Assembly: GCF_016907085.1 (NCBI RefSeq)
Contig: NZ_JAFBBJ010000001.1
Coordinates: 124,001 to 188,000 of the forward strand
Length of the DNA stretch: 64,000 nt
Direction: 5' to 3'
Source of the DNA: Clavibacter michiganensis
GTDB taxonomy: Bacteria; Actinomycetota; Actinomycetes; Actinomycetales; Microbacteriaceae
In this document: piece after piece, positions 23,691 through 32,057 of the stretch
Layout: the number at the start of each line of letters is the position of its first letter
Position numbering within the stretch: the stretch's first letter is position 1
Notes under the pieces: generated by a model
The model's database searches: none
Seen by the model: only the letters and a program-made list of their open reading frames with translations
What the model was told of the DNA's origin: nothing
Program-made: the position numbers and the translations under genes

Positions 23691-24338
23691 CTACATGTCG
23701 CGGTAGCGCTTCGCCTCGGCGAGCGCCTGGCGGAGGCCCGCGGCGTCGAGCTTCGGGCCGTAGCCGGGGGTGTCGCGCTGGATGCGCCAGCCCTCCGCGA
23801 GCGGTCCCGCGTCGACCGTGTCGTAGCCGAAGGAGTCGAGGATCGAGGTGACGGTCGCCTTCGCCTCGGCGTCGTCGCCCGCGATCACGAGGGCGCGGCG
23901 GTCGGGCGTGCCGGCGGGGGTGCCGTGCTCGGTGAGGTCGGCCGCGTAGATGTGGTTGAACGCCTTGACGACCTTCGACTCGGGCAGGTGCCGCTGCAGC
24001 ATCTCCGCGGTCGTCGTGGTCTCGTCGTCGAGCTCGGCGATGTGGCCGTCGCGCTCCGGGTAGTAGTTGTCGGTGTCGATCACGATCTTGCCCGCGAGCG
24101 GCGCGACCGGGACGCTGTCGATGTTCTTCAGCGGGATGGTGACGACGACGATCTCGCCGGCCTCCGCGACCTCCTCGACGGTGGCGGCGCGGGCGTGCTC
24201 GCCGAGCTCGTCGATCAGGTCGGTGAGGGTCTCCGGGCCGCGCGAGTTCGCGATGACGACGTCGTGGCCGGTGGAGGTGAACAGGCGGGCGAGCTGGCTG
24301 CCGATGAGTCCGGCGCCGATGATTCCGATGTTGGTCAT
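23691..24338 (-). CDS. NADPH-dependent F420 reductase-like / NAD(P)-binding protein
   Basis: A 215-residue protein with an N-terminal Rossmann domain (IGIIGAGLIGSQLARLF, then a basic NSRG that selects NADP) and a KAFNHIYA segment, as in the F420-dependent NADP reductase and NADPH-dependent oxidoreductase family. The family moves hydride between NADPH and F420, or acts as a simple dehydrogenase; no F420 biosynthesis gene is visible here, so the cofactor is open. ATG at 24338 places the glycine motif at the N-terminus as normal; 15 extra residues upstream are in frame but unlikely. Confidence 0.88.
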   Translation of the reverse strand: MTNIGIIGAGLIGSQLARLFTSTGHDVVIANSRGPETLTDLIDELGEHARAATVEEVAEAGEIVVVTIPLKNIDSVPVAPLAGKIVIDTDNYYPERDGHIAELDDETTTTAEMLQRHLPESKVVKAFNHIYAADLTEHGTPAGTPDRRALVIAGDDAEAKATVTSILDSFGYDTVDAGPLAEGWRIQRDTPGYGPKLDAAGLRQALAEAKRYRDM

Positions 24339-24384
24339 GGGGGAGGGAACGGCATCCGCGTGGCGGGCATTCCCCGCCGGCACG

Positions 24385-24423
24385 ACGACGGGCGCCGCTC
24401 CCGGAGGATGCGGCGCCCGTCGT
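24385..24423 (-). terminator. Terminator of the TPM-PspA operon
   Basis: A 14-base-pair stem (24385-24398 with 24410-24423) and 11-base loop begins 9 bases past the pspA-like stop codon in its reading direction. Confidence 0.75.
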
Positions 24424-24432
24424 GGCGTGCGG

Positions 24433-25176
24433 CTACTCGCCCGACGTGACCTGCTTCGGCGCGGATCCGCCGGACTTGAGCGCAGCGAGGCGCGCCTCGA
24501 CCTCGGTCAGCTCGCCGAGGTCCTCGAGCTCCTCGAACTGCGCGTCGAGGCTGGAGGCCTGCAGCTCCTCGGCGCCGCGGACGCGGGCCTCCTCGCGGCG
24601 GATCTTCTGCTCGAAGCGGCTGACCTCGCTGGTGGGATCCATGATGTCGATGCTCTTCATGGCGTCCTGCACCTGCGACTGCGCCTGCACCGTCTTCTGG
24701 CGGGCGTTCAGCTCGTCGCGCTTCGACGACAGCTGCTGGAGCTTGCCGCGCATCGTGTCGAGGCCCTGCTTGAGCTTCTCGACGACCTCGGTCTGCGACG
24801 CGATGGTCGGCTCGGCGCCCTTCGCCTCGCTCTCCGACTGCATCTGGCGCTGCAGCGCGACGCGGGCGAGCGCGTCGAACTTGTCGGCGTTCGGGGTGTT
24901 GCCCGCGTTCCGGTACTCGTCCGCCTTCTGGCTCGCGGCGAGGGCCTTGCGACCCCAGTCCTGCGCGGCCTGGACGTCCTCGCGGTGGTCGTCCTCGATC
25001 ATGCGCAGGTTGCCGATGGTCTGGGCGACGGCGCTCTCGGCCTCGCGGATGCTCTCCGTGTAGTCGCGGACCATCTGGTCCAGCATGAGCTGCGGGTCCT
25101 CGGCCTGGTCGATGAGGTTGTTGATGTTGGCCTTCGCGAGCTGGGCGATGCGGCCGAGGATGGACTGCTTGGACAT
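24433..25176 (-). CDS. PspA/IM30 family envelope-stress protein
   Basis: A 247-residue, almost entirely helical coiled-coil protein of the PspA/Vipp1 (ESCRT-III-like) family that binds and stabilises stressed membranes. The N-terminal amphipathic helix (SILGRIAQLAKANINNLID) and the following AEDPQLMLDQMVRDY segment are diagnostic. ATG at 25176 is chosen since AAGGAG lies nine bases upstream; an earlier in-frame ATG at 25224 adds residues foreign to the family. It is 84 bases downstream of the TPM-domain gene, and the two form an envelope unit closed by a terminator. Confidence 0.92.
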   Translation of the reverse strand: MSKQSILGRIAQLAKANINNLIDQAEDPQLMLDQMVRDYTESIREAESAVAQTIGNLRMIEDDHREDVQAAQDWGRKALAASQKADEYRNAGNTPNADKFDALARVALQRQMQSESEAKGAEPTIASQTEVVEKLKQGLDTMRGKLQQLSSKRDELNARQKTVQAQSQVQDAMKSIDIMDPTSEVSRFEQKIRREEARVRGAEELQASSLDAQFEELEDLGELTEVEARLAALKSGGSAPKQVTSGE

Positions 25177-25260
25177 GGGTGCTGCTCCTTCTCGTCTGGT
25201 GCTTCGTCGGAATGGGTTGATCATGGGTCGCTCTCGTTCTCGTCGTCCTGCTGGTCGTCG

Positions 25261-27294
25261 CTAGAAGTCGCCGCCGCCGAAGCCGCCGCCTCCGCCGAAG
25301 TCCCCGCCGCCGAAGCCGCCGCCTCCGCCGAAGCCCCCGCCGCTGAAGCCGCCGCCACCGCCACCCCAGCCGCCGCCTCCGCCGCCGCCGCTGAGCAGGC
25401 CGCCGATGATGCCGCCCATGATCGCGCCGCCGAAGGCGTCCCCGCCTCCGCCGCGGCCGCCCATCATGCCGCCGCCGTAGCCGCCGCCCTGGTCGAGGTC
25501 GCGCTGCGCGGCCTCGATGGCCTGCGCCGAGTAGGAGGTCGCGGCCTGGGCCGCGGCGACCGCGCGCACGGGATCCCGGGGAGCCGCCTCATGCGCGTCG
25601 TCGAGCGCGCGCTGCGCGTGGGCGAGGCGCGTGCGCGCCTCCTCGCCGACGCCGCCGCGACGGGTGGAGATGAAGTCGCGCGCCGTGGCCACCTGGCTCT
25701 CGGCGGTCGACAGCGCCCGCGGCAGGTAGCCGATCGCGCGCTGGACCTGCTCCTGCTGCTCCCGCACGGGCGCGAGCGCCTCGTCGAGCCGGGCCTCCGC
25801 CTCCTGCAGCAGCGTGACGCTCGTGAGCGGATCCGCGAGCCGGCCCTGCAGCGGCTTGGCGTCGGCGATGGCCTGCTCGGCCGCCTCGACCAGGCGGGTC
25901 AGCTCCGGCATGCGCCCGCCGCGCTGGGCGGCGCGGGCATCCTGGATGTCGCTGCGGACGTCGGCGATCTCCTCCTGCACGCGCGTGGACGCGTGCTCGA
26001 GGTCGGAGGACACGCGGTCGACGCCGTCGAGGAGCTTGCCGGCCTGACCGACCGCCTGCTGCGCCGCGCGCACCTTCACCGCGATCTCGCCGGTGGACGC
26101 GCGATCGCCCGCGCGGATCGCCTCGGCAGCCTCCTGCGCCGTGTCGGTCGCGAAGGAGAGGAGCGAGCGGGCCTGGTCGACGTTGCCCGTGACGGTCGTC
26201 ATCGACGGGCCGGCGTAGCGGCGGCCGAGGAGGTCCACCGCCTCCTGCGTCCGGTCGATGCGCGACTTCAGCGTCTCCGCGTCGGTGACGATGGCCGCGA
26301 GGGTCTGCGGCGCGTTCTGCTCGAGCGCGCGCAGCTCCTCGAACGACGCGGCCTGCGCGTCGAGCTCGCCGCGCGCCTCCTCGCACAGCTCGACGATGCG
26401 GGCGGCCCAGGTGCGGCGCTCCTCGTCGGTGTCCTCGATCGTGTCGTCGAGCTTCTGCTTCAGGGCGAACGCCTCGCGCACCTTGCCGCCCGCGGACACG
26501 AGCACCTCCCTGTACGGGCCGACCGCGCCGGATCCGAACTCCGCCTCCGCGAAGCCCACCTCCTGCTCGCTGGTCTCGAGGGCGTCGTCGAGCTGCACGA
26601 GCATGCTGCCCGCGCGCTGCTCGGCCGTCTTCATCTCCGCGAGCGCGGCCTGGCGCTTCGCCTGGACGGCCTTCTGCTTCTTCCGGCGGCCGACGAGCGT
26701 CGTGGCGACGGCGGCCACGAGGATCGCGCCCAGCACGAGGAGGAGGACCAGGCCGAAGTCGATGCCGGAGTCGTTCCCGGAGGACGGGGTCGATCCCGTG
26801 CCGGTCTCGGCGACCGTGCCGGACTGGGAGATGGACTGGAGCCCCTGCGCGGCGTCGACCGCCGCGCCGGACCAGTCGCCGTCGCTCAGACGCGGCGCGA
26901 CCACCTGGTCCGTGAGCTGCGTCCGCTGCGCGACGGACACGCTGTCCGGGACGCCGAGGGTGAACTGGCGCCCGTCGACCGCCACCGCGAGGATCGCGTC
27001 GGTCGACCCGAAGCCGTTGGCGTCCTTCGTCGCCTGCCCCCAGGCCGCCTGGTTCGCGGCTCCCGTGAACGTGTCGACGTACGCGACATGCAGCGTGACC
27101 CCGGTCTGCTCCTGCAGCTGGTCGATCGCCTGCTGGATCTGCTGCTCCTGCGCGGACGTGACGGCGTCGACCGGGTCGAGGATCGAGGCCCCGCCGAAGT
27201 CCACCGGCTCCGTGGCCTGCGCGGCGGTCGGCACCATGGCCCCGAACAGGCCGAGCGCGAGCGCGGCCCCGATCAATCTCGCGGACCGCGGCAT
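25261..27294 (-). CDS. TPM-domain membrane protein with coiled coil and glycine-rich tail
   Basis: A 677-residue protein. Residues 1-28 are a signal peptide. Residues 35-155 are an extracytoplasmic TPM (YgcG/Psb32) domain with SILDPVDAVTSAQEQQIQQA and GSTDAILAVAVDGRQFTLG. Residues 175-205 form a transmembrane helix followed by GRRKKQK. About 400 cytoplasmic helical residues follow, predicted coiled coil, and a last 75-residue tail made almost only of Gly with Phe, Trp and Asp. The TPM domain may have phosphatase or scaffold activity. ATG at 27294 has GGAGGAG upstream. It heads a two-gene unit with the PspA gene. Confidence 0.88.
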   Translation of the reverse strand: MPRSARLIGAALALGLFGAMVPTAAQATEPVDFGGASILDPVDAVTSAQEQQIQQAIDQLQEQTGVTLHVAYVDTFTGAANQAAWGQATKDANGFGSTDAILAVAVDGRQFTLGVPDSVSVAQRTQLTDQVVAPRLSDGDWSGAAVDAAQGLQSISQSGTVAETGTGSTPSSGNDSGIDFGLVLLLVLGAILVAAVATTLVGRRKKQKAVQAKRQAALAEMKTAEQRAGSMLVQLDDALETSEQEVGFAEAEFGSGAVGPYREVLVSAGGKVREAFALKQKLDDTIEDTDEERRTWAARIVELCEEARGELDAQAASFEELRALEQNAPQTLAAIVTDAETLKSRIDRTQEAVDLLGRRYAGPSMTTVTGNVDQARSLLSFATDTAQEAAEAIRAGDRASTGEIAVKVRAAQQAVGQAGKLLDGVDRVSSDLEHASTRVQEEIADVRSDIQDARAAQRGGRMPELTRLVEAAEQAIADAKPLQGRLADPLTSVTLLQEAEARLDEALAPVREQQEQVQRAIGYLPRALSTAESQVATARDFISTRRGGVGEEARTRLAHAQRALDDAHEAAPRDPVRAVAAAQAATSYSAQAIEAAQRDLDQGGGYGGGMMGGRGGGGDAFGGAIMGGIIGGLLSGGGGGGGWGGGGGGFSGGGFGGGGGFGGGDFGGGGGFGGGDF
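25264..25358 (-). repeat. 33-bp tandem repeat in the glycine-rich tail
   Basis: Units at 25264-25296 and 25297-25329 differ at very few bases, and a third decayed copy runs to about 25358. Each unit encodes an 11-residue GGGGGFGGGDF-like segment. It is probably variable in length between strains. Confidence 0.85.
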
Positions 27295-27382
27295 CCGACT
27301 CCTCCGTCGTCTCAAGTGCGTGCTCCATCCAGGCTAGTGGCGCGGGTGCGTGCGGTGGCCGTGAGGATCGGGGCCTCGCGGG

Positions 27383-27945
27383 TCACGCGAGCTCCGTCAC
27401 GGTGCGGTCGCGGGGATCCCAGCGGCGGAGGCCGGCGACCGGGGCGTCGAGCGGGTCGATGCGACCGAGCGCCGCGACCGCCGCGCCGAGCTGGTCGGTC
27501 GTGAGCCGCAGGGCGATCGTGATGTGCGGCGTCCACGACCCGGGGCGCGTGTGCGGGACGACCTCGACGGGCGCGGCGTCGGTGTCCGCGTCCCCGTCGG
27601 CGGTCGCCCGGTCGACGGCCGCGTGGATCCGCGCGTGCAGGTCGAGCAGCGCCCGGTCCACCACGACCTGCCGCGCGAGCACGAGGCCGCGGGGCGGGAC
27701 GCCGAAGACGACGAGCCCGCCGAGCCGCAGCGTGGGCAGGGGAACGGAGGCGACGAGGGCGCGCACGGCGTCGTCCGCGGACCCGCCGAGACCGTCGGCC
27801 GCCAGCAGCGTCACGTGCGGGCGGTTCGTCTCCCGGCGTGGTCGGCGAGGCTCGGCAGCCCGGCATCGGCGAGGGCGCGCCAGGATGCGCGGATCGCGGC
27901 GTCGGACGCCGCGTCCAGCGTGAGCTCGAGGCTGCCGGCGCTCAG
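27383..27945 (-). pseudogene. 2'-5' RNA ligase family (2H phosphoesterase) gene with a frameshift
   Basis: Two overlapping frames on the minus strand together make one 2H phosphoesterase of about 187 residues. The first runs from about 27945 (possible CTG start) to 27811 and ends LPSLADHA before going out of frame. The second contains TNRPHVTLL and later TPHITIALR, the two HxTx catalytic motifs. The frames would join if one extra G were present in the GGG run at about 27833-27835. So the gene is either broken by a one-base deletion or the base is a sequence error. A shortened product could start at GTG 27814, but it would lack the first catalytic His. Confidence 0.75.
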
Positions 27946-28184
27946 CGGCGGGGCGGTGTCGCGGGCGGCGTGGGGCCCTGGCCGCCGCGGCCGCCGTCGG
28001 GGCCGAGCTTCCGCAGCTGGTCGTCGGCGGCCTGGCGCGCCTTCTGGATCTTGTCGGCGTGCTTGCTGCCGGTGGCCTTGTCGGCGATGCCGGACACCTT
28101 GTCGATGGCGGTGCGGCCGACGTCCTGGCCCTTGGACGTGCGCAGGAAGCCGGTGGCGGCGGCGGCGATGCGGGACAGCTTCAC
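27942..28184 (-). CDS. MT0933-like antitoxin family small protein
   Basis: An 80-residue basic protein. The central AIDKVSGIADKATGSKHADKI segment and the following QKARQAADDQL match the pattern of the MT0933-like (Rv0909-type) antitoxin family; the C-terminal 25 residues are a Gly/Pro-rich tail. In mycobacteria the family is paired with an SRPBCC toxin, but none lies here: the next gene is the frameshifted 2H phosphoesterase. GTG at 28184 has GAGGAG eight bases upstream. Family membership is by pattern recognition only. Confidence 0.75.
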   Translation of the reverse strand: MKLSRIAAAATGFLRTSKGQDVGRTAIDKVSGIADKATGSKHADKIQKARQAADDQLRKLGPDGGRGGQGPTPPATPPRR

Positions 28185-28391
28185 GGGTGGTCTCCTCTGG
28201 AGGGGATCGGGTGGGCCGCCGTGCCCGGGCGGCGCGGCGGTCGTCCTCCGTCCATCCTGGCGTGCCGCGCCTGTGCTGGAGCGGGGAGTCTCCCCGGGAG
28301 AGGGAATGCGTCGGCGAGCGACGGCCCGTGGCGACGGCGCGGCGGGCCTCGTCGCCGGTGCTACCCTGGATCCGCGCTCGCGCGCACCCTG

Positions 28392-28463
28392 GCCCCCATA
28401 GCTCAGGGGATAGAGCACTGCCCTCCGGAGGCAGGGGCGGAGGTTCGAATCCTCCTGGGGGCA
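28392..28463 (+). tRNA. tRNA-Arg (anticodon CCG)
   Basis: The cloverleaf is complete: acceptor GCCCCCA with TGGGGGC, D stem GCTC/GAGC, anticodon stem CTGCC/GGCAG around CTCCGGA (anticodon CCG), and T arm GGAGG-TTCGAAT-CCTCC. The discriminator is A; CCA is not encoded. A TACCCT -10-like box lies about 25 bases upstream. Confidence 0.97.
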
Positions 28464-28492
28464 CACCTTCCCATATCCCGTGTTGGTGCGGT

Positions 28493-28526
28493 GAGAGGCC
28501 GGTCCCGTCAGCGGGGCCGGCCTCTC
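28493..28526 (+). terminator. Terminator of tRNA-Arg
   Basis: GAGAGGCCGG (28493-28502) pairs with CCGGCCTCTC (28517-28526) about 30 bases after the tRNA. Confidence 0.75.
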
Positions 28527-28693
28527 GTGCGTCCGGGGCGTCTGCGACGGCGGCCGGCGACGCCGCGGGACCTCCGCTCGATCGCGCGCGCCGCGTCGGC
28601 CTCGCAGGGGCGAGCGCGCGCGGTCGCATCGGAGCGGAGCGCATCGACTCGACGCACGCTCGCGGAGCGGCAGGGGCGGAGGACGCGTGAACA
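28527..28693. other. Non-coding stretch without recognisable element
   Basis: This GC-rich interval between the tRNA-Arg terminator and the next hairpin has no supported gene on either strand; the long open frames crossing it have no family signature or start site. Confidence 0.6.
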
Positions 28694-28736
28694 CACGCGG
28701 CGGGGCCCGAGACGGGTCTCGGGTTCCCGCCGCGTG
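28694..28736 (-). terminator. Strong compound hairpin downstream of a 40-codon frame
   Basis: CACGCGGCGGG (28694-28704) pairs with CCCGCCGCGTG (28726-28736) and encloses a second perfect stem CCCGAGA/TCTCGGG with a CGGG loop. It would end a minus-strand transcript coming from 28886, or could act on either strand. Confidence 0.6.
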
Positions 28737-28763
28737 GTGCTGGGCCCAACTGGGGGAGCGGGC

Positions 28764-28886
28764 CTAGAGACGAAGGTAGTGGGCGCCCGGTCGGACGACC
28801 ACGCCGCCCGGTACTGGAAAAGTCCAGTGGTGCACGAACCAATCCGAATCCCGCATGGTGCCGAATGCGCGCCACCGGTCGGGCAT
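28764..28886 (-). CDS. Possible 40-residue small protein
   Basis: An ATG at 28886 opens a 40-codon frame ending TAG at 28764; its middle reads MRDSDWFVHHWTFPVPGG, with three Trp and three His. The stretch is clearly AT-richer than its surroundings, contains a small hairpin (ACTGGA-CTTT-TCCAGT) and is followed by a strong hairpin. No ribosome binding site is visible. It may be a small protein gene or a structured non-coding RNA; no family is recognised. Confidence 0.3.
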   Translation of the reverse strand: MPDRWRAFGTMRDSDWFVHHWTFPVPGGVVVRPGAHYLRL

Positions 28887-28946
28887 GATGCGCGTCCGCG
28901 GGCCGGTCGCCCGGGCGTCCGCCGCGGCTCGGCCTAGGCTCGACGC

Positions 28947-29639
28947 ATGGCAGACGACGACGACTCCACCTCGATCCGCGACCTCCTGAAGGGCGCGAAG
29001 CCGAAGCCCCACGAGTTCCCCGAGCTCGACCCCGCGCACCTGCCGGAGGACCCGATCGACCTCGTCGTCGACTGGATCCGCGACGCCGTCGCCCACGACG
29101 CCGCCGAGCCGAACGCGGTCGTGCTCGCCACGGCCGACGCCGACGGGCGGCCCAGCGCGCGCACGCTGCTGCTCAAGGACGTGACGCCCACGGTCGACGA
29201 CGAGCCGGGCGCCCTCTGGTTCTCCTCCCTCGCCGACAGCCCCAAGGGGCGCGACCTCGAGGCGAACCCGCGCGCGGCGCTCGTCGCGTACTGGCGGGAG
29301 CGCGGGCGCCAGATCCGCGCGACCGGGCCCGTCTTCCACGGCGACGGCGAGGTGAGCGCGCGCGACTTCCTCTCGCGGCACCCGTCGTCGCGCGCCGAGG
29401 TCATCGCGGGCGACCAGAGCGAGCCGATGCCCGACGCCGCCGAGCGCGACGCGCGCGTCGCCCGGGCGCGGGAGGCCGTCGAGGCGGACCCGGAGCTCGT
29501 CGCCGAGTCGTGGCGCGCCTACGTGCTGCAGCCCACGGTCGTCGAGTTCTGGCAGGCGACCGAGGACCACGGGCAGCTGCGGATCATGTACCGGTCGGGG
29601 CCCGACGGATCCTGGTCGCACACGCTCGTCTGGCCCTGA
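28947..29639 (+). CDS. pdxH: Pyridoxine/pyridoxamine 5'-phosphate oxidase
   Basis: A 230-residue FMN enzyme that oxidises pyridoxine or pyridoxamine 5'-phosphate to pyridoxal 5'-phosphate. The FMN/substrate segment PSARTLLLKDV, the SPKGRDLEANPRAALVAYW region and the C-terminal R-x-x-Y...W...L-x-P signature (LRIMYRSGPDGSW) are present. PdxH catalytic regions are retained, although the middle is more divergent than in enterobacterial enzymes. TAGGCT (28935-28940) ends six bases before the ATG, so the mRNA is probably leaderless. Confidence 0.92.
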   Translation: MADDDDSTSIRDLLKGAKPKPHEFPELDPAHLPEDPIDLVVDWIRDAVAHDAAEPNAVVLATADADGRPSARTLLLKDVTPTVDDEPGALWFSSLADSPKGRDLEANPRAALVAYWRERGRQIRATGPVFHGDGEVSARDFLSRHPSSRAEVIAGDQSEPMPDAAERDARVARAREAVEADPELVAESWRAYVLQPTVVEFWQATEDHGQLRIMYRSGPDGSWSHTLVWP

Positions 29640-29717
29640 GGCGCGCCTCCGCCGGCGCGTGTTGCGGAACATGACGCGCGGCGTGCGATCCCGCGGGCGA
29701 CGCCGCACACTGGATCC

Positions 29718-30488
29718 ATGCCCGCCCCCCTCCGCCGCCTCGCCGTAGTGCAGGTGACCCGCTCCCGCCCCGAGGCCGCCGCGTACAACACGCTCGTGCA
29801 GGGCCTCAACGCGCGCGTCGCCGAGGTCGCCGACGAGGCCGGCTGGGTGGTCGAGAACATCGCCGCGGAGGACGAGGGCGTCGAGTCGCTGCTCGCCCGC
29901 ACGCGCGAGGCCGACGCCGTCGTCATCATGGGCGGCGAGGACGTCGCCCCGCGCTTCTACGGCGGGCCGGCCGAGTACGAGGGCCGCTCGATGCACCGCG
30001 AGGTCGCCGACGCCGGGCAGATCGCGCTCGTCCGCCGCGCGGTCGCCGAGGGCACGCCGCTGCTCGGGATCTGCCGCGGCGCCCAGATCGTGAACGTCGC
30101 GCTCGGCGGCACCCTGCAGCAGCACATCGAGGGCGTGGGGGAGCACCGCAACGACGCCGACGAGATCACGGCCGTCATGCGCGACCACGACGTGCGCGTC
30201 GCCGCGGGCAGCCGGCTCGCGCGCGTGCTCGGATCCACGGACGTCGTCGTGCGGAGCGCGCACCACCAGGCGGTCGACCGCCCGGGCACGGGCCTCCGCG
30301 TCGTCGCCGTCGCGCCCGACGGCGTGCCGGAGGCAGTCGAGCACGAGAGCGCACCCGTCATCGGCGTGCAGTGGCACCCGGAGGACCCGGGCGCCGCGCG
30401 CGACCAGCTGCCCGCGCTCCTCGACGCGCTCGCCGAGGCCTGCGCGCTGCGCGAGCCCGTCGGCGCCGCGCGCACCGCGGCCGCCTGA
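29718..30488 (+). CDS. Gamma-glutamyl-gamma-aminobutyrate hydrolase family (class I GATase, C26)
   Basis: A 256-residue hydrolase of the PuuD type. The nucleophile Cys119 sits in GICRGAQ, the metal-free catalytic His-Glu pair in WHPED near the C-terminus, and the N-terminal IMGGEDVAP matches the GGxDxxP motif of the family. PuuD cleaves gamma-glutamyl-GABA in putrescine catabolism; no other puu gene is nearby, so another gamma-glutamyl amide is equally possible. CACACT ends six bases before the ATG as a weak -10. Monocistronic as far as seen. Confidence 0.9.
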   Translation: MPAPLRRLAVVQVTRSRPEAAAYNTLVQGLNARVAEVADEAGWVVENIAAEDEGVESLLARTREADAVVIMGGEDVAPRFYGGPAEYEGRSMHREVADAGQIALVRRAVAEGTPLLGICRGAQIVNVALGGTLQQHIEGVGEHRNDADEITAVMRDHDVRVAAGSRLARVLGSTDVVVRSAHHQAVDRPGTGLRVVAVAPDGVPEAVEHESAPVIGVQWHPEDPGAARDQLPALLDALAEACALREPVGAARTAAA

Positions 30489-30537
30489 GCCGACACCGTC
30501 GCGGGCGATCGCGGCGCGCACGACGAGGCCGCACGGG

Positions 30538-31293
30538 TCAGGGCATCACGTCGCCGCTGTTGGGCCCGAGCGTCTGGCCGACGAAGAGGTTGCCGTCGGG
30601 ATCCGCCGCCAGCAGCACCGCGGTCGGCGCGACCTCGTCCACCGTCCCGAAGCGGCCGAGCGGCAGCTCCCGGCGCTTCGCGTCCTTCCAGTCCTCCGAG
30701 ATGGCGTCGACGAGCGGCGTGGCGATCGGGCCCGGCGCGATCACGTTCGCGAGCACGTTCGACGAGGACACCTCGAGCGCGAGCGACTTGGTGAACGCGA
30801 TGACCCCGGCCTTCGCGGCCGCGTAGTGCGCGAGCCCGACGCCGCCCTTCTGGCCGAGCTGCGACGCGACCGTGATGATCCGCCCGTCGCGCCGCTCGAG
30901 CATCCCCGGCAGCACGGCCCGCGTGAGCAGGAACACGCTCGTGAGGTCGACGTCGATCGTGCGCTGCCAGGTCGCCAGCGTCATCTCCGCCACGGGCGCC
31001 TCGGTGAGGATGCCGTGGGAGTTGACCAGCACGTCGATCCGGCCGAGCAGCCGCCCGGCCTCCGCGACGGCCTCCGCGACGCGCGCCTCGTCGGACACGT
31101 CGGCGATGACCGCGCCCACCGCGCCGATCCGCCGCGCCTCCTCGTGCACGGCGGGCGCGAGGTCGAGCAGCACGACCTCGGCGCCCGCGAGCACGAAGTG
31201 GCGCGCGATGGCCGCGCCGATCCCGCTGGCCGCGCCCGTCACGAGCGCGGTGCGCCCGCGGAGCCGGTCGCTCCGGGGCACCGACGCGGTCAC
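30538..31293 (-). CDS. SDR family NAD(P)-dependent oxidoreductase (3-oxoacyl-reductase-like)
   Basis: A 251-residue classical SDR with TGAASGIG at about 20-27, VNSHG in place of NNAG, and YAAAK at the active site. The end [16 protein letters not shown] is the usual C-terminal loop of FabG-like reductases. It is the last gene of the five-gene asparaginase operon. Start GTG at 31293 overlaps the upstream SDR stop by four bases. The two SDRs are related but clearly distinct, suggesting two successive oxidations or reductions of the same carbon skeleton. Confidence 0.9.
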   Translation of the reverse strand: MTASVPRSDRLRGRTALVTGAASGIGAAIARHFVLAGAEVVLLDLAPAVHEEARRIGAVGAVIADVSDEARVAEAVAEAGRLLGRIDVLVNSHGILTEAPVAEMTLATWQRTIDVDLTSVFLLTRAVLPGMLERRDGRIITVASQLGQKGGVGLAHYAAAKAGVIAFTKSLALEVSSSNVLANVIAPGPIATPLVDAISEDWKDAKRRELPLGRFGTVDEVAPTAVLLAADPDGNLFVGQTLGPNSGDVMP

Positions 31294-32057
31294 TCCTGCA
31301 TCCGGATCGTCAGGCCGCCGTCGACCGTGAGGGTCTGGCCCGTCACGTAGGCGGCGTCGTCGGAGGCGAGGAACGCGATGACCGACGCGACCTCCTCGGG
31401 CCGGCCCACGCGCCCGGCGGGGATGCGGTCGCCCGCCCGCCGGAGGCCGTCGGCGCCGAGCGAGTTCACCGCGTCGAGCGACTGCGGGGTCTCGATGAGG
31501 CCCGGGATCACGGTGTTCGCCCGGATCCCGCGCGGCGCGAGCTCCACGGCCGCGCTCCGCACGAGGCCGACGACCCCGGCCTTCGCCGTCGCGTAGTGCG
31601 CGTGGTCGCCCCAGCCGTAGACGCCGCCCGCGATGGAGGACACGGCGACGATCGAGGAGCCGCTTCCGAGGAGCGGCTCGGCGGCGCGGATCACGCGCAT
31701 CACGCCGCCGAGGTCGACGCCGAGCACCTCGTCCCACCGCTCGTCGGTCATGGCACCGAGGGGCGCGCGGCGGAGGATCCCGGCCGCCGCGATTACGTGG
31801 TCCACCTGGCCGTACTCCTCGAGCGCGGCCCGCACGAACGCGTCGACCGACGAGGTGGAGGCCACGTCGAGGTCCACCGCGATGCCCGTGCCGCCGACGG
31901 CGCGCACGGCCTCGAGGGTCGCGCCCGGGTCGTGCGGGTCGCCGGGGTAGCGGCCGACGACCACGCGGTCGCCCCGCGCGGCGAGGCGCACGGCGGTCGC
32001 CCGGCCGATGCCGGAGGCCCCGCCCGTGACGAGCGCGACGGGCGCCGCGCCGGTCAC
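31290..32057 (-). CDS. SDR family NAD(P)-dependent oxidoreductase
   Basis: A 255-residue SDR with [13 protein letters not shown] in place of NNAG, and YATAK at the active site, ending in the family segment [16 protein letters not shown]. It is coupled by GTGA overlaps to the MFS transporter gene upstream and to the second SDR gene downstream. Its operon position behind an importer and two amide-cleaving enzymes suggests action on the deaminated carbon chain. The substrate is unknown. Confidence 0.9.
   Translation of the reverse strand: MTGAAPVALVTGGASGIGRATAVRLAARGDRVVVGRYPGDPHDPGATLEAVRAVGGTGIAVDLDVASTSSVDAFVRAALEEYGQVDHVIAAAGILRRAPLGAMTDERWDEVLGVDLGGVMRVIRAAEPLLGSGSSIVAVSSIAGGVYGWGDHAHYATAKAGVVGLVRSAAVELAPRGIRANTVIPGLIETPQSLDAVNSLGADGLRRAGDRIPAGRVGRPEEVASVIAFLASDDAAYVTGQTLTVDGGLTIRMQE

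Noticed and set aside
25261..25400. Short repeats resembling a CRISPR or VNTR element
   Set aside because: The repeats are contiguous 33-bp units without spacers inside a coding glycine-rich tail.
24067..27504. A 1145-codon plus-strand frame
   Set aside because: Antisense to the F420-reductase-like, PspA and TPM genes, which all have clear families and ribosome binding sites.
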